Shown piece after piece: positions 1 to 6,798 of a stretch of 64,000 nt of DNA (position 1 is its first letter; every line of letters starts with the position of its first letter). Both the position numbers and the translations under genes were made by a program. The stretch is from a virus. The notes under the pieces are model-generated. The model was not told where the DNA came from and ran no database searches. It saw only the letters and a program-made list of their open reading frames with translations. The stretch lies in the IMG/VR virus record IMGVR_UViG_3300050821_001343, positions 1 through 64,000 of that record; one strand, written 5' to 3'.

Positions 1-263
1 AATTCTGGTAAGCAACATGGGTCGGAACAGCCTTGATGTGCAGCCGTCCTACTGGCATTCGATCCTCCAGAAGCATTCTTCTCTGGCTCTGGGGTTCCTG
101 CAAATCCATCAGCTTGTGACAATGGGTGTTGCGCGTTGGCACCGGGCCATTGACTATTAGCTGCTATCACAAAGCAGTCTGGTAGATGCGATTGTCCGAA
201 ACTGACCCCGAAACTGCCCTCACATGCGGGGCAGCGTTTTAGCTCTTTTGCATTGAAACTCAT
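1..263 (-). CDS. Hypothetical zinc-finger-like protein, 3' end outside window
   Basis: At least 87 codons are open from ATG 263 to the left edge with no stop. GGAGA lies 5 bases before the start. Residues C11, C14, H26 and C30 could hold one zinc ion. The remainder is low-complexity and rich in Ala, Ser, Gly and Cys. A promoter just upstream (284-313) serves this gene. No family is recognised, and the C-terminus is not visible. Confidence 0.7.
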   Translation of the reverse strand, partial: MSFNAKELKRCPACEGSFGVSFGQSHLPDCFVIAANSQWPGANAQHPLSQADGFAGTPEPEKNASGGSNASRTAAHQGCSDPCCLPE

Positions 264-283
264 TTGATTCTCCATTCCAGACC

Positions 284-313
284 ATACTATCACAGGTCTT
301 GCCGAATTGTCAA
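284..313 (-). promoter_or_regulatory. Promoter with extended -10
   Basis: TTGACA (308-313) is followed by an 18-base spacer and TAGTAT (284-289) preceded by TGA. The leader is about 15-20 bases and contains the Shine-Dalgarno of the gene starting at 263. The -35 lies inside the end of the upstream gene. It matches the promoter form found repeatedly in this window, with one extra spacer base. Confidence 0.7.
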
Positions 314-481
314 GCACAATTTGCAGAACAGGCGCAAATAACTCGGCAGCGCCGTGCTCAGATCGGGCAACTCATGCCCACACTCGTGGCAGTTAGTCGG
401 ACTTAGCGTTTCTGAATTTTCGTCCGGTTGACTCCTCTTCCACTTTGAGTGCCGGACTGGGTGCTGGCTGTGGTTCGACAT
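290..481 (-). CDS. Small zinc-ribbon protein
   Basis: This 63-residue protein carries a CxxC pair at 31-34 and another at 53-56, the spacing of a zinc ribbon. An AAGGAG site lies 9 bases before the ATG. Its first 89 bases overlap the end of the preceding gene (393-1433) in another frame, which is unusually long for this genome. The good ribosome site and the Cys pattern argue that it is real. Function unknown; a small regulator or an RNA/DNA-binding protein is possible. Confidence 0.6.
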   Translation of the reverse strand: MSNHSQHPVRHSKWKRSQPDENSETLSPTNCHECGHELPDLSTALPSYLRLFCKLCLTIRQDL

Positions 482-1433
482 TTGTAATTACTCCTTCATT
501 GGCATAATCTTTGTACTGTGCGATATTCGCGTTCGCCACTGGCGGGAAACCTTTCGGCATGGTAGCCTTCAAGTTCTCCACAAACTTTTTGTCATAATGC
601 TGTTTCAACGCAGCAGTTGTACTGGGGAACTCTTTAACAACTGCCTGCGCCATTTCCTGCTTAGTGCCGGTCCACTTCTGACTGCATACTGCGCACATCC
701 ATGCACAGGTGCCAGTCGCCGTTTGATGTGTTACAAATCCATTGGTATGCTGGCACTTCGTAGCTTTATCTGGCACCGGGGAATTCTTAAGCGTCTCCTC
801 TGGATGTTCCCCGAATAACTTAGCGTACAGCTTGGCGAATTTACTCTTTGCTTGCTGCGGAGCAGCATTCTCAACGTCCTGTTCGTTCTTGGCTTGTACA
901 GCCTCTAACGCCTTCTTGATTTCCTTTTGCTTGTCAGTGTCTACAAACAGATTGGTCTTCGACTTGACAGCCGGGAGCGTTGTAATCGGTCCCATGTAGT
1001 TTGTTGTTTTGGCCCGTTGCTGACCCAAGGCACAGTAGCATGGATACTCACTACCATCAAAGTCGGACTGCCGAACCCCATTTATACAATCAGGACATTC
1101 TTCTTGGACAATCACTCCCTCTGCAATCTGTTTGTAGCTCATATTATCGTACTTACCCATCCACTTCTTTGCTTGCTCCTCCATAACTTCAAAAGCTTTT
1201 ATCTTTGTACGAAGACTTTCGATTTGCTCGGTCAACGCATCAACTCGTGCAGGATCGTACAGCTTCTTAATTATGATCCCACGGGCCGCTTCAAGTATAG
1301 CCAATTCTCGATAATCACCTTTCTTATCGAGAATATAATCTAGCTCAGTAGTAGACAAAGGAGATGTTACATCCGGGTAAATGAGGACGTTGACATGGGC
1401 CTGAATTTCACTCCGTTCTTGAGTTGTTGGCAT
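393..1433 (-). CDS. Hypothetical protein with two Cys clusters
   Basis: This 346-residue protein has no recognised family. The middle (about 60-100) is predicted helical and coiled-coil-like. C113, C116, C132 and C134 form a DnaJ-like zinc site (CPDCxNG...CYC). A second cluster is C227, H229, C247 and C250, followed by a KWTG sequence typical of zinc ribbons; a similar C-H...C..C ribbon occurs in the protein at 28517-29137. The last residues (GRKFRNAKSD) resemble the end of its upstream neighbour. The start overlaps that neighbour by 26 bases, so translation is probably coupled; only a weak AGGGG precedes it. Confidence 0.75.
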   Translation of the reverse strand: MPTTQERSEIQAHVNVLIYPDVTSPLSTTELDYILDKKGDYRELAILEAARGIIIKKLYDPARVDALTEQIESLRTKIKAFEVMEEQAKKWMGKYDNMSYKQIAEGVIVQEECPDCINGVRQSDFDGSEYPCYCALGQQRAKTTNYMGPITTLPAVKSKTNLFVDTDKQKEIKKALEAVQAKNEQDVENAAPQQAKSKFAKLYAKLFGEHPEETLKNSPVPDKATKCQHTNGFVTHQTATGTCAWMCAVCSQKWTGTKQEMAQAVVKEFPSTTAALKQHYDKKFVENLKATMPKGFPPVANANIAQYKDYANEGVITNVEPQPAPSPALKVEEESTGRKFRNAKSD

Positions 1434-1887
1434 ATCGAAATCTGCGCCCCTGTGGTTCCGCTTCTTGCTCTTTCAATTCCGCACTGCCGTCATGTCGGTG
1501 CTTGTCACAGAAGATTCCGAATTCGACCCACGCTTCAGATTGAACTGTCGGGTCGGTCATAATGAAATCCGTAAGTTCTTGCACCTGTCCACAACTGTTA
1601 CAACGTGCCCGATACTCAGTAGAAACTCCAAACGGCATCATGAATGCTTGTAACAAAACGTTGAAGTTCGACATTTTTGCAACCCAATGTAAAACTTCTT
1701 GGCTTACGGATACCCCACCGCGCCCTTTCATGATAATTAACTCTCCCATCAGATCAACTACCTGCCCTTCACTGCCGTCATTTTCGATGTAGTTCGTTTC
1801 GATTAACTCTACCAGAGACTTTGCCATCGACTTCGACATTTCATTCCCTATCGCAATTAGCTCTGGAGGAATGATAGGCGTATACAT
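1408..1887 (-). CDS. Hypothetical protein with Cys/His cluster
   Basis: 159 residues, not recognised. The N-terminal half is hydrophobic and helical with conserved-looking acidic positions. The second half has CNSCGQVQEL and FCDKHRHDG, together a possible CxxC...CxxH zinc site. It ends in GRRFRYANNSRTE, matching the C-terminal tail of the next gene. The ATG shares its A with the stop codon of the phosphoesterase gene (TAATG), and GGAG precedes it. Confidence 0.75.
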   Translation of the reverse strand: MYTPIIPPELIAIGNEMSKSMAKSLVELIETNYIENDGSEGQVVDLMGELIIMKGRGGVSVSQEVLHWVAKMSNFNVLLQAFMMPFGVSTEYRARCNSCGQVQELTDFIMTDPTVQSEAWVEFGIFCDKHRHDGSAELKEQEAEPQGRRFRYANNSRTE

Positions 1888-2603
1888 TACTTCTCCAATT
1901 CAATTAGCACCGGCTCGTTTACTGGGTTGTACTGTTCATTGCAAATACTCACGTTGTAGAAGTGAGTTACCTTCGGGGCGTAGTAATCAAGACTCTTGTC
2001 GTGTCCGTAGCTGCCATGGATGTGTCCGAAGATATGAACCTTGGGACTAATTCTGTCAACAATTTTCCGCAACTCTTCGCAGCCGCAATGCTCGGACGGA
2101 TGAACGATCAATTGACTGCTCCAATTGGATGATTGCGCAGTTGGTATGGCCTGATCTAAAACACCATTCGGCGGTCCGTGCGTAATCAATACGTCCGTGC
2201 CTTCCGGTATCCGGTCCCAATGCCTCTTGATCGGCTCTCCTCGGTCAACATTAAACGCCCAATCATAAAAACGTGGCTGGTAAGGACTGCCCCAGAATTT
2301 GAACCCATTGATAGTAACCTCGCTATCTTGAAGATAATAAAATTGGCCTTTTAGACCGAACCCTTCAAATTGAGCAAGACAGGTGCTAAGAGAATGTTCC
2401 ATGAAAATGTCGTGGTTGCCTGCAATGAGAATCTTGTGTGCGTGGGGTAGATTTGAAAACCAATTAGCGAAGTCCACTACTTCAGAAAACTTTCTCCCAC
2501 AGGTCATGAAGTCTCCTCCATACACTAACACGTCCGCATCTGGTACAGTGACTTCCCGATGGTTCCCGTGTGTGTCAGAGAGTGCTGCGATAGTCAGCTT
2601 CAT
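1887..2603 (-). CDS. Calcineurin-like metallophosphoesterase, MPPED type
   Basis: 238 residues carrying all five metal-binding blocks: SDTHGNH (residues 10-16), YGGDF, AGNHD, THGPP and FGHIHGSYG. The motifs LPHAHKILIAGNHD and THGPPNGVLD are those of the MPPED1/MPPED2-like branch of the family, dinuclear-metal phosphodiesterases or phosphatases. The substrate cannot be told from sequence. An upstream in-frame start at 2651 exists, but GGGAAAAAG precedes ATG 2603 and the fold begins right there. The start overlaps the upstream gene by 29 bases. One of three phosphoesterases of this superfamily in the window. Confidence 0.92.
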   Translation of the reverse strand: MKLTIAALSDTHGNHREVTVPDADVLVYGGDFMTCGRKFSEVVDFANWFSNLPHAHKILIAGNHDIFMEHSLSTCLAQFEGFGLKGQFYYLQDSEVTINGFKFWGSPYQPRFYDWAFNVDRGEPIKRHWDRIPEGTDVLITHGPPNGVLDQAIPTAQSSNWSSQLIVHPSEHCGCEELRKIVDRISPKVHIFGHIHGSYGHDKSLDYYAPKVTHFYNVSICNEQYNPVNEPVLIELEK

Positions 2604-2916
2604 CTTTTTCCCTTTCGTCAGGTTCCTGTGCCAATTTAACCATCGCGGCATGACCTACAAGCGCAGCTTCATGGCTCGTATACCTATCTTGCGCCTGATC
2701 GTACCGACCACCAAAGATCATTGTCTCCCAGAGCACCGGAGGACCGCCTGCTTCAAAGCTGTGATCTAGAACTAAAAAGATCGTACTGACTCGTACCCCG
2801 TTCGGCAACTTAGTGTATGCAACTCTACGATTATGAGCAGTTCCCCATTTCCAAGCATCCATAGGATTGTCTTGTAAGATTGGTGTGTTATTCTCATCAA
2901 GTATGTAGCAGTTCAC
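2575..2916 (-). CDS. Conserved phage hypothetical protein
   Basis: 113 residues. The core resembles a small protein seen widely in phages and prophages: VSTIFLVLDHSF (residues 43-54), LWETMIFGG and a C-terminal SHEAALVGHAAMV segment. That family has no established function. Its ATG overlaps the stop of the upstream gene as ATGA. The C-terminal 10 codons overlap the phosphoesterase start. Confidence 0.85.
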   Translation of the reverse strand: MNCYILDENNTPILQDNPMDAWKWGTAHNRRVAYTKLPNGVRVSTIFLVLDHSFEAGGPPVLWETMIFGGRYDQAQDRYTSHEAALVGHAAMVKLAQEPDEREKDEADYRSTL

Positions 2917-3107
2917 AATCCTCCCACCTTCCAGTTTCGGTGTACGTTGTGATACTCGGTTGTGGAGTCTTTATAGACTTCTTGGATATACCATAGACCA
3001 TCCACTCCGTCCATTCGAATCAGCCATCCTTTCTTGGCGAACTCGGCGTCGATGTAGGCAATTGTTTCACGATTGTCAAACACGAGTTTGCATTGTGTGA
3101 TCTTCAT
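2913..3107 (-). CDS. Small hypothetical protein
   Basis: 64 residues from ATG 3107, chosen because AGGAG lies 10 bases upstream; an in-frame start at 3170 has no such site. The sequence is mixed alpha/beta with many aromatics (GWLIRMDGVDGLWYIQEVY). No family recognised. ATGA coupling to the downstream gene; 32-base overlap with the upstream one. Confidence 0.7.
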   Translation of the reverse strand: MKITQCKLVFDNRETIAYIDAEFAKKGWLIRMDGVDGLWYIQEVYKDSTTEYHNVHRNWKVGGL

Positions 3108-3252
3108 TAGCTTTAATCTCCTGATCTTGTGTGTACCATTCACGTCCAAAGCAATCTTTATGTGGCCCAATGTGTCCCGCCATTTTTACACACCCGGCAT
3201 GTTGATCGGACGCTTCTCCGCTACCGAAAAAATCACAATCAGCAAAACTCAT
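3076..3252 (-). CDS. Small His/Cys-rich protein
   Basis: 58 residues from ATG 3252, which overlaps the phosphoesterase stop as ATGA. It contains HAGCVKMAGHIGPHKDCFGREW, here best described as H-x2-C then GHxGPH and a Trp, a pattern common in short phage and actinobacterial proteins and likely to bind a metal. Function unknown. Confidence 0.65.
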   Translation of the reverse strand: MSFADCDFFGSGEASDQHAGCVKMAGHIGPHKDCFGREWYTQDQEIKANEDHTMQTRV

Positions 3253-3887
3253 CTTAGCTCCATCGGTGCAGTACACTTCGCACAAGTTTTTGGGTTACTA
3301 TCATCAGCGTGGAAGTTGTTATCGCACTTCGTACACCGAAAGCGTTTCCCGTCAAATTTCGCAATCTTCTCCTGCATATAGGCATGAATCGCGTCAAGCG
3401 AAATAGGTAAAAAATTTTGGGCGTCTACTCCCACGTCCATAGAAAGCGAACCGTCTTCGGGTAGGTTATTGTGTGTGTGCCCATAAAGATGATAGGCTCC
3501 CCGATGACTGCCGTGCCACACTCTGTGAGCATAGTGGCTCAACCAAATGTGCGGATACCCTTTTATTTTCAAATTCTCAACATCACGCACCCAGATGAAA
3601 GATTCTCGCAACTCTTTGTCACGCATTCTCTCCTCATGATTTCCAAGGATGTAGTAATGCTGGCCGTTAAGCCGGTAGCGAATCGCAAGTGCCTCTTCTA
3701 GCGATGTAGTACGCCAGAACATGTCTCCAAGGTGGATCACTCGATCCCCCGGCCTCACAACCGAGTTGTGGCGCTCAATTAGACCTTCTCTCATTTCCTC
3801 TGTATTGGCAAATGGACGATTACAGAACGTGATGATATTCGCGTGTCCATAATGCTCGTCGCTGGTAGCCCAAACGTTATCCGACAT
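3249..3887 (-). CDS. Metallophosphoesterase with C-terminal zinc ribbon
   Basis: 212 residues. The calcineurin-like fold is shown by TSDEHYGH (residues 8-15), HLGDMF, LGNHE, LSHYAH and YGHTHNN. This is the family of phage and prophage phosphoesterases that begin with an xxDxHxGHxNI motif. A tail of about 35 residues adds CTKC and CAKC, a zinc ribbon not found in the short members. The ribbon is preceded by GKRFR, similar to tails of other proteins in this operon. ATG 3887 directly abuts the next upstream gene. Confidence 0.9.
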   Translation of the reverse strand: MSDNVWATSDEHYGHANIITFCNRPFANTEEMREGLIERHNSVVRPGDRVIHLGDMFWRTTSLEEALAIRYRLNGQHYYILGNHEERMRDKELRESFIWVRDVENLKIKGYPHIWLSHYAHRVWHGSHRGAYHLYGHTHNNLPEDGSLSMDVGVDAQNFLPISLDAIHAYMQEKIAKFDGKRFRCTKCDNNFHADDSNPKTCAKCTAPMELR

Positions 3888-4097
3888 TCAATACTCTTTC
3901 ACAATTTCAGCTTCCAGTGGGTCTTCAATCCAATTATAGGTTAAAGGACTGGTGTTGGATACATAGGCGTACTTGTCCACGACTTTTACATGGCGTGGGA
4001 AGTCCGGTAGTCCTCCGTCTAGTAGAAATGGCACCTTGATTAGAGCTATTTTCGATCCGGCTCCATCGACTAGATACGCGGTTAGAAACTTGTCCAT
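3888..4097 (-). CDS. Small hypothetical protein
   Basis: 69 residues from ATG 4097 with AAGGA 9 bases upstream; the longer frame to 4217 runs over the preceding gene and is rejected. Beta-rich, ends acidic (DPLEAEIVKEY). No recognised family. Confidence 0.65.
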   Translation of the reverse strand: MDKFLTAYLVDGAGSKIALIKVPFLLDGGLPDFPRHVKVVDKYAYVSNTSPLTYNWIEDPLEAEIVKEY

Positions 4098-4098
4098 A

Positions 4099-4308
4099 TT
4101 ATTTTTCCTTGTACTGTTGTGTCTTGGTCGCACAAAAACCCGCCAACTCGGAAAGGCATAGCGAGTCAAACAAAGTTCCATCGTCGGGGAAAAATGCGTA
4201 TTTCCTCCATTGTGCATACCACTTTACCAACCCAAGATATACACCATGAGAATGTACCGACCATGTTTCCGTTTTCTTCTCCGTTTCTACTATAGAAAGT
4301 GTTAACAT
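4099..4308 (-). CDS. Small protein of a common phage WR-Y-FF family
   Basis: 69 residues from ATG 4308 with AAAGGAG 6 bases upstream. The core LGLVKWYAQWRKYAFFPDD (about 27-45) followed by LSELAGFC is a pattern found in many short phage proteins of unknown function. A longer paralogue with the same core is at 7835-8335. The frame is open through the tRNA-Ser upstream, but that part is tRNA, not protein. Confidence 0.75.
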   Translation of the reverse strand: MLTLSIVETEKKTETWSVHSHGVYLGLVKWYAQWRKYAFFPDDGTLFDSLCLSELAGFCATKTQQYKEK

Positions 4309-4321
4309 GCTGCTCCTTTCA

Positions 4322-4416
4322 TGGCGGGTGCGGTAGGATTCGAACCCACGGAACCGGGTTCTAGCCGGTTCTCTGGTTTTCAAGACCAGCGCCTTCAACC
4401 TCTCAGCCACACACCC
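4322..4416 (-). tRNA. tRNA-Ser (anticodon UGA)
   Basis: Complete type II cloverleaf of 95 bases: acceptor GGGTGTG/CGCACCC, discriminator G, encoded CCA, anticodon loop with TGA, long variable arm built on CCGGCTAG-like pairing. First gene after the promoter at 4436-4464. Confidence 0.95.
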
Positions 4417-4423
4417 GTAATAA

Positions 4424-4464
4424 AACCCTACTGCTATACTACCACAGTAGGGTTGATTTGTCAA
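4424..4464 (-). promoter_or_regulatory. tRNA promoter with perfect inverted repeat over the -10
   Basis: TTGACA (4459-4464), 17-base spacer, TGG then TAGTAT (4436-4441). A perfect 10-base inverted repeat, AACCCTACTG at 4424-4433 and its complement at 4445-4454, brackets the -10. This is placed as an operator would be. The transcript would start just inside the repeat and run into tRNA-Ser. Confidence 0.8.
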
Positions 4465-4478
4465 GTAAATTTTGGGGC

Positions 4479-4949
4479 TTATCTACGATTCCGTCCTGCA
4501 AATGTAGAACTCTGTGAGTGGCAATTTGGACAAAGTAACTTGAGATTTTCTTTTCTATTATCCCAAAACTTTCCGTTCTCGTGATCTGGACTCAAGACAA
4601 GAGGCTTTCCATTCCAAATTGGAAGTTGTCCGCATTGAGCACACAGTTCCGGTACACCAGATTCCAATAATGCTCTTTTTAAGAGGCGACCATGTACACG
4701 GCAGTCAGTTTCTTTCCCTAACACGAACCACTCCGATGGGGTTTTCTTTTTATTACCTCCCCTATGGCCTGTTCCGCGATTAGAACCTTTGCCTAAAAAA
4801 TGTGATGTGTCGATTCCAAATTGTTTTATTTTTCTAGTAATATGAGCATGTGACCCGCCTGCATGTTTTGCTCCAAGTAGACGTAGAACCCCGGCCACTG
4901 AAAGGCTGTCAGTAACTGCTGTTTGTAAAAATTCTTTTGTGTACTTCAC
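4479..4949 (-). CDS. HNH homing-type endonuclease
   Basis: 156 residues from GTG 4949. The N-terminal half (KYTKEFLQTAV...SVAGVLRLLG) is the helical DNA-binding segment common in phage HNH proteins. The C-terminal half has CAQCG, LSPDHENGKFWDNRKEN and LLCPNCH, a zinc-bound HNH fold with the catalytic His in DHENG. It sits between tRNA-Leu and tRNA-Ser; its Shine-Dalgarno (AAGG) begins at the last base of the encoded CCA of tRNA-Leu. The reading frame is open further back through the tRNA, which is not taken as protein. Probably a free-standing mobile gene. Confidence 0.88.
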   Translation of the reverse strand: MKYTKEFLQTAVTDSLSVAGVLRLLGAKHAGGSHAHITRKIKQFGIDTSHFLGKGSNRGTGHRGGNKKKTPSEWFVLGKETDCRVHGRLLKRALLESGVPELCAQCGQLPIWNGKPLVLSPDHENGKFWDNRKENLKLLCPNCHSQSSTFAGRNRR

Positions 4950-4957
4950 TTTTGCCT

Positions 4958-5043
4958 TGGTCCCCAGAAGAGGATTCGAACCTCCACGCCACAAGGACAT
5001 AAGTTTCTAAAACTTACGCGGCTACCAATTACGCCATCCGGGG
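4958..5043 (-). tRNA. tRNA-Leu (anticodon UAG)
   Basis: 86 bases, acceptor CCCCGGA/TCTGGGG, discriminator A, encoded CCA, anticodon TAG in loop TTTAGAA, extended variable arm as expected for Leu. Confidence 0.93.
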
Positions 5044-5053
5044 ACAATATTTA

Positions 5054-5141
5054 TGGTGCGTGCAGATGGATTCGAACCACCGGAGCCCTAAAAGGCGGCA
5101 GATTTACAGTCTGCTGGTTTTAACCTCTCACCCATACACGC
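5054..5141 (-). tRNA. tRNA-Tyr (anticodon GUA)
   Basis: 88 bases, acceptor GCGTGTA/TGCACGC, discriminator A, encoded CCA, anticodon stem GCAGA/TCTGC with GTA, long variable arm typical of bacterial Tyr. Confidence 0.95.
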
Positions 5142-5145
5142 AAAA

Positions 5146-5289
5146 CTAATCTTCGTTCAAAATGTCGATTGCATAGTCCCAACCTTCCCAGTTGTCTACG
5201 CCTGCGGCTCTTAATGCTTCTAAGAATTTCGCTTCTTTTTGAAGTGACTCGTATTCTGTCTTTGGAATTGTTACTGTTTCTTCTGACAT
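5146..5289 (-). CDS. 47-residue conserved phage protein
   Basis: Starts at ATG 5289 with AGGAGA just upstream. An acidic, helical N-terminus leads to FLEALRAAGVDNWEGWDYA (about 22-40), a motif shared by many short phage proteins of unknown role. It lies between tRNA-Tyr (5 bases away) and the CAU tRNA. Confidence 0.75.
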   Translation of the reverse strand: MSEETVTIPKTEYESLQKEAKFLEALRAAGVDNWEGWDYAIDILNED

Positions 5290-5303
5290 ATGTCTCCTAG
5301 AAT

Positions 5304-5381
5304 TGGTGCCAAGGGCAGGATTTGAACCTGCGATTTCTGACTTATGAGGACAGCGAACTAGACCACTGTTCCACGCTTGGC
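5304..5381 (-). tRNA. tRNA with CAU anticodon (Met or Ile2)
   Basis: 78 bases with encoded CCA, T-arm GCAGG/CCTGC and loop CTCATAA giving anticodon CAT. The fold is imperfect: the last acceptor pair is C-C, the anticodon stem has one T-T mismatch, and three bases rather than two separate acceptor and D stem (GAAC/GTTC). Whether it is charged with Met or, after lysidine modification, Ile cannot be told. The stop codon of the neighbouring gene lies in its D-loop. Confidence 0.75.
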
Positions 5382-5561
5382 AATCTCTTTGTTACAAAAA
5401 TCAATGATAGACTGGTATACTGCTGTAGCAACTGAATCACGACGCCATCCATCATATTGAATACTCACTAGGGTATATGCTTTTTCGTTATCCTGTTCCG
5501 CGACCCGATTCTCAAACTCGAAAGTGAGTTTCGGGTCGCTGTTGATGATAGATGTTTTCAC
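5358..5561 (-). CDS. Small hypothetical protein ending inside a tRNA
   Basis: 67 residues from GTG 5561, with AAGGAG 6 bases upstream. The last eight codons and the TAG stop overlap the 5' end of the CAU tRNA by 24 bases. The sequence looks like a beta-sheet followed by a helix (SVATAVYQSIIDFCNKEIA). Not recognised. Confidence 0.65.
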   Translation of the reverse strand: MKTSIINSDPKLTFEFENRVAEQDNEKAYTLVSIQYDGWRRDSVATAVYQSIIDFCNKEIAKRGTVV

Positions 5562-5569
5562 GTTGCTCC

Positions 5570-5818
5570 TTATTCCTCGCTGCCGATCTTTTTGAACCAA
5601 ACACGTGGTTTTATAAGTTTGCGGCGATAATCCGTCCATTCACAAAACCATATCAGACCGGCTGCAACTGGAGATGCCACTGGTATTAATGATAGTATGA
5701 AAAACAACACAATGTCGGTCGTATTTACATCATCATAGAAACGTGATGCCTGTATAAATATGCCCCAACTTAGTACAAGTTGTACAACATATACTACTAT
5801 CAGCAAAGCAGTAATCAT
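5570..5818 (-). CDS. Small membrane protein, two transmembrane segments
   Basis: 82 residues from ATG 5818 with AAAGGG upstream. Hydrophobic helices at about 2-22 and 35-58 are separated by a short polar loop; the tail is basic. No family recognised. Confidence 0.7.
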   Translation of the reverse strand: MITALLIVVYVVQLVLSWGIFIQASRFYDDVNTTDIVLFFILSLIPVASPVAAGLIWFCEWTDYRRKLIKPRVWFKKIGSEE

Positions 5819-5828
5819 TTCGTCCCTT

Positions 5829-6011
5829 TCAGAAGTTTCTTGCACAGCCCCATTGGAATTTTGCCGGGGCTGCTAGTTGGCGTTCCATCTGTACTGCTGC
5901 GGTGTCGCCTTCTTCTTGACAATCACAGTACACAGGACTAGTATCCCACGATTTGCGAATTTTGTCAACTTCGGTCCCACATCTCGGACATTGATAAGTA
6001 TACAGTGACAT
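5829..6011 (-). CDS. FmdB-like zinc-ribbon protein
   Basis: 60 residues. MSLYTYQCPRCGTEVDK at the start and a second Cys pair (C29, C31) match the short FmdB-type zinc ribbon: aromatic start, CxxCG, then a C.C pair and a basic Met-Arg region (MERQL). Such proteins are small putative regulators. GAGG lies upstream of ATG 6011. A promoter-like TTGACA/GATACT pair with extended -10 occurs inside it (5940-5968). Confidence 0.75.
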   Translation of the reverse strand: MSLYTYQCPRCGTEVDKIRKSWDTSPVYCDCQEEGDTAAVQMERQLAAPAKFQWGCARNF

Positions 6012-6025
6012 TCATTACCTCAAAA

Positions 6026-6113
6026 TGGTCGGGGCAGGAGGATTCGAACCTCCAGTGCTCTTAAGCTCCCGCTTCCAAAGCAGGACGGCTCCCAACTACC
6101 GTTTTACGCCCCG
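6026..6113 (-). tRNA. tRNA-Pro (anticodon UGG), long variable region
   Basis: 88 bases. Acceptor CGGGGCG/TGCCCCG with C1-G72 and discriminator A is proline-like; CCA is encoded. D stem ACGG/CCGT, anticodon stem CCTGC/GCGGG with TGG. The variable region is 14 bases and can form a GCT/AGC stem, whereas tRNA-Pro normally has 4-5 bases there. Confidence 0.85.
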
Positions 6114-6125
6114 TAGTGAGGATTC

Positions 6126-6188
6126 GAGGCTACTACCACGGCGCTGCTATCCTCTGAGCAGATTCTTTGCCGTAAGTTGTTTAGCCTC
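6126..6188 (-). ncRNA. Nested hairpin RNA between two tRNAs
   Basis: Three coaxial helices are exact: GAGGCTA/TAGCCTC (ends), ACGGC/GCCGT and CTGCT/AGCAG, closing on the loop CAGAGGAT. It lies between tRNA-His and tRNA-Pro in the same transcript. It does not fold as a cloverleaf, has no CCA and no U-run, so neither tRNA nor terminator fits. It may be a processing spacer, a degraded tRNA or a small RNA. Confidence 0.5.
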
Positions 6189-6194
6189 CAAGCT

Positions 6195-6270
6195 TGGGGT
6201 AGCGTTGGGAATCGAACCCTCCGACCGGAGTCACAGTCCAGTCCAACGAGCCAATAGTTGCTACGCTACC
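6195..6270 (-). tRNA. tRNA-His (anticodon GUG)
   Basis: Acceptor GTAGCGT/ACGCTAC with the extra G at -1 opposite C73, the His identity element, and encoded CCA. Anticodon GTG in loop TGTGACT. Confidence 0.94.
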
Positions 6271-6273
6271 ACG

Positions 6274-6798
6274 TTAATCGTGATTGTACTCTTCTACTTC
6301 GATCTTCGGGCTGTCTTGTCCACGTGTGACAATCACTTGTACGTGATCGCCGAACATCGCCAAAAAATCATCGTCACTCAAAAGATTCAAAAACTCAGAC
6401 ACAGCTTTGTTGGCTTTATTTTTGGCAATGGCCTCTGGTGTGTGGGACTTGGGTACACATTTGGTCTTCCGAACCTGACGTTCGACTCCTCGCCAGTCTT
6501 TTTGAGTTTCATATCCATCGGCAACGTAGTCAAACTCGTTGAAATAGAACTCTTCAAGTTCCTCGTCATTTCCATACTGAATCTCTGGGTAATCAGTACG
6601 GGCTTCGAATTCACACGTATCCCCGTCATTGAAGTATGGAGTATACTGCTTCCATGAAAATGCTTTTAGGTCTGGAAACTCGGTGAACAGGTTGGCTACG
6701 GCCTCGATGAATAATGCCTTCCCAGTGGCTTGGATTTCTTTTGCCAATTCGTTCCGTCTTTCCTTGAACGATTTCAACTTCTCGATGGCTGTGCTCAT
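6274..6798 (-). CDS. Hypothetical protein
   Basis: 174 residues. Helical N-terminus (residues 1-38), then FSWKQYTPYFNDGDTCEF, a motif I recognise from uncharacterised phage proteins, an acidic middle (DEELEEFYFNEFDYV) and a helical C-terminal part. No catalytic motif seen. ATGA coupling to the frameshifted gene upstream. Confidence 0.8.
   Translation of the reverse strand: MSTAIEKLKSFKERRNELAKEIQATGKALFIEAVANLFTEFPDLKAFSWKQYTPYFNDGDTCEFEARTDYPEIQYGNDEELEEFYFNEFDYVADGYETQKDWRGVERQVRKTKCVPKSHTPEAIAKNKANKAVSEFLNLLSDDDFLAMFGDHVQVIVTRGQDSPKIEVEEYNHD

Noticed and set aside
4308-4464. N-terminal extension of the small gene at 4099 through the tRNA-Ser
   Set aside because: The extension is the translated tRNA; the ribosome site sits before ATG 4308. 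The same applies to the HNH gene and positions 4950-5000.
6114-6190. An additional tRNA between tRNA-Pro and tRNA-His
   Set aside because: The acceptor ends do not pair as in a tRNA and there is no anticodon arm; the segment folds as one nested hairpin instead.
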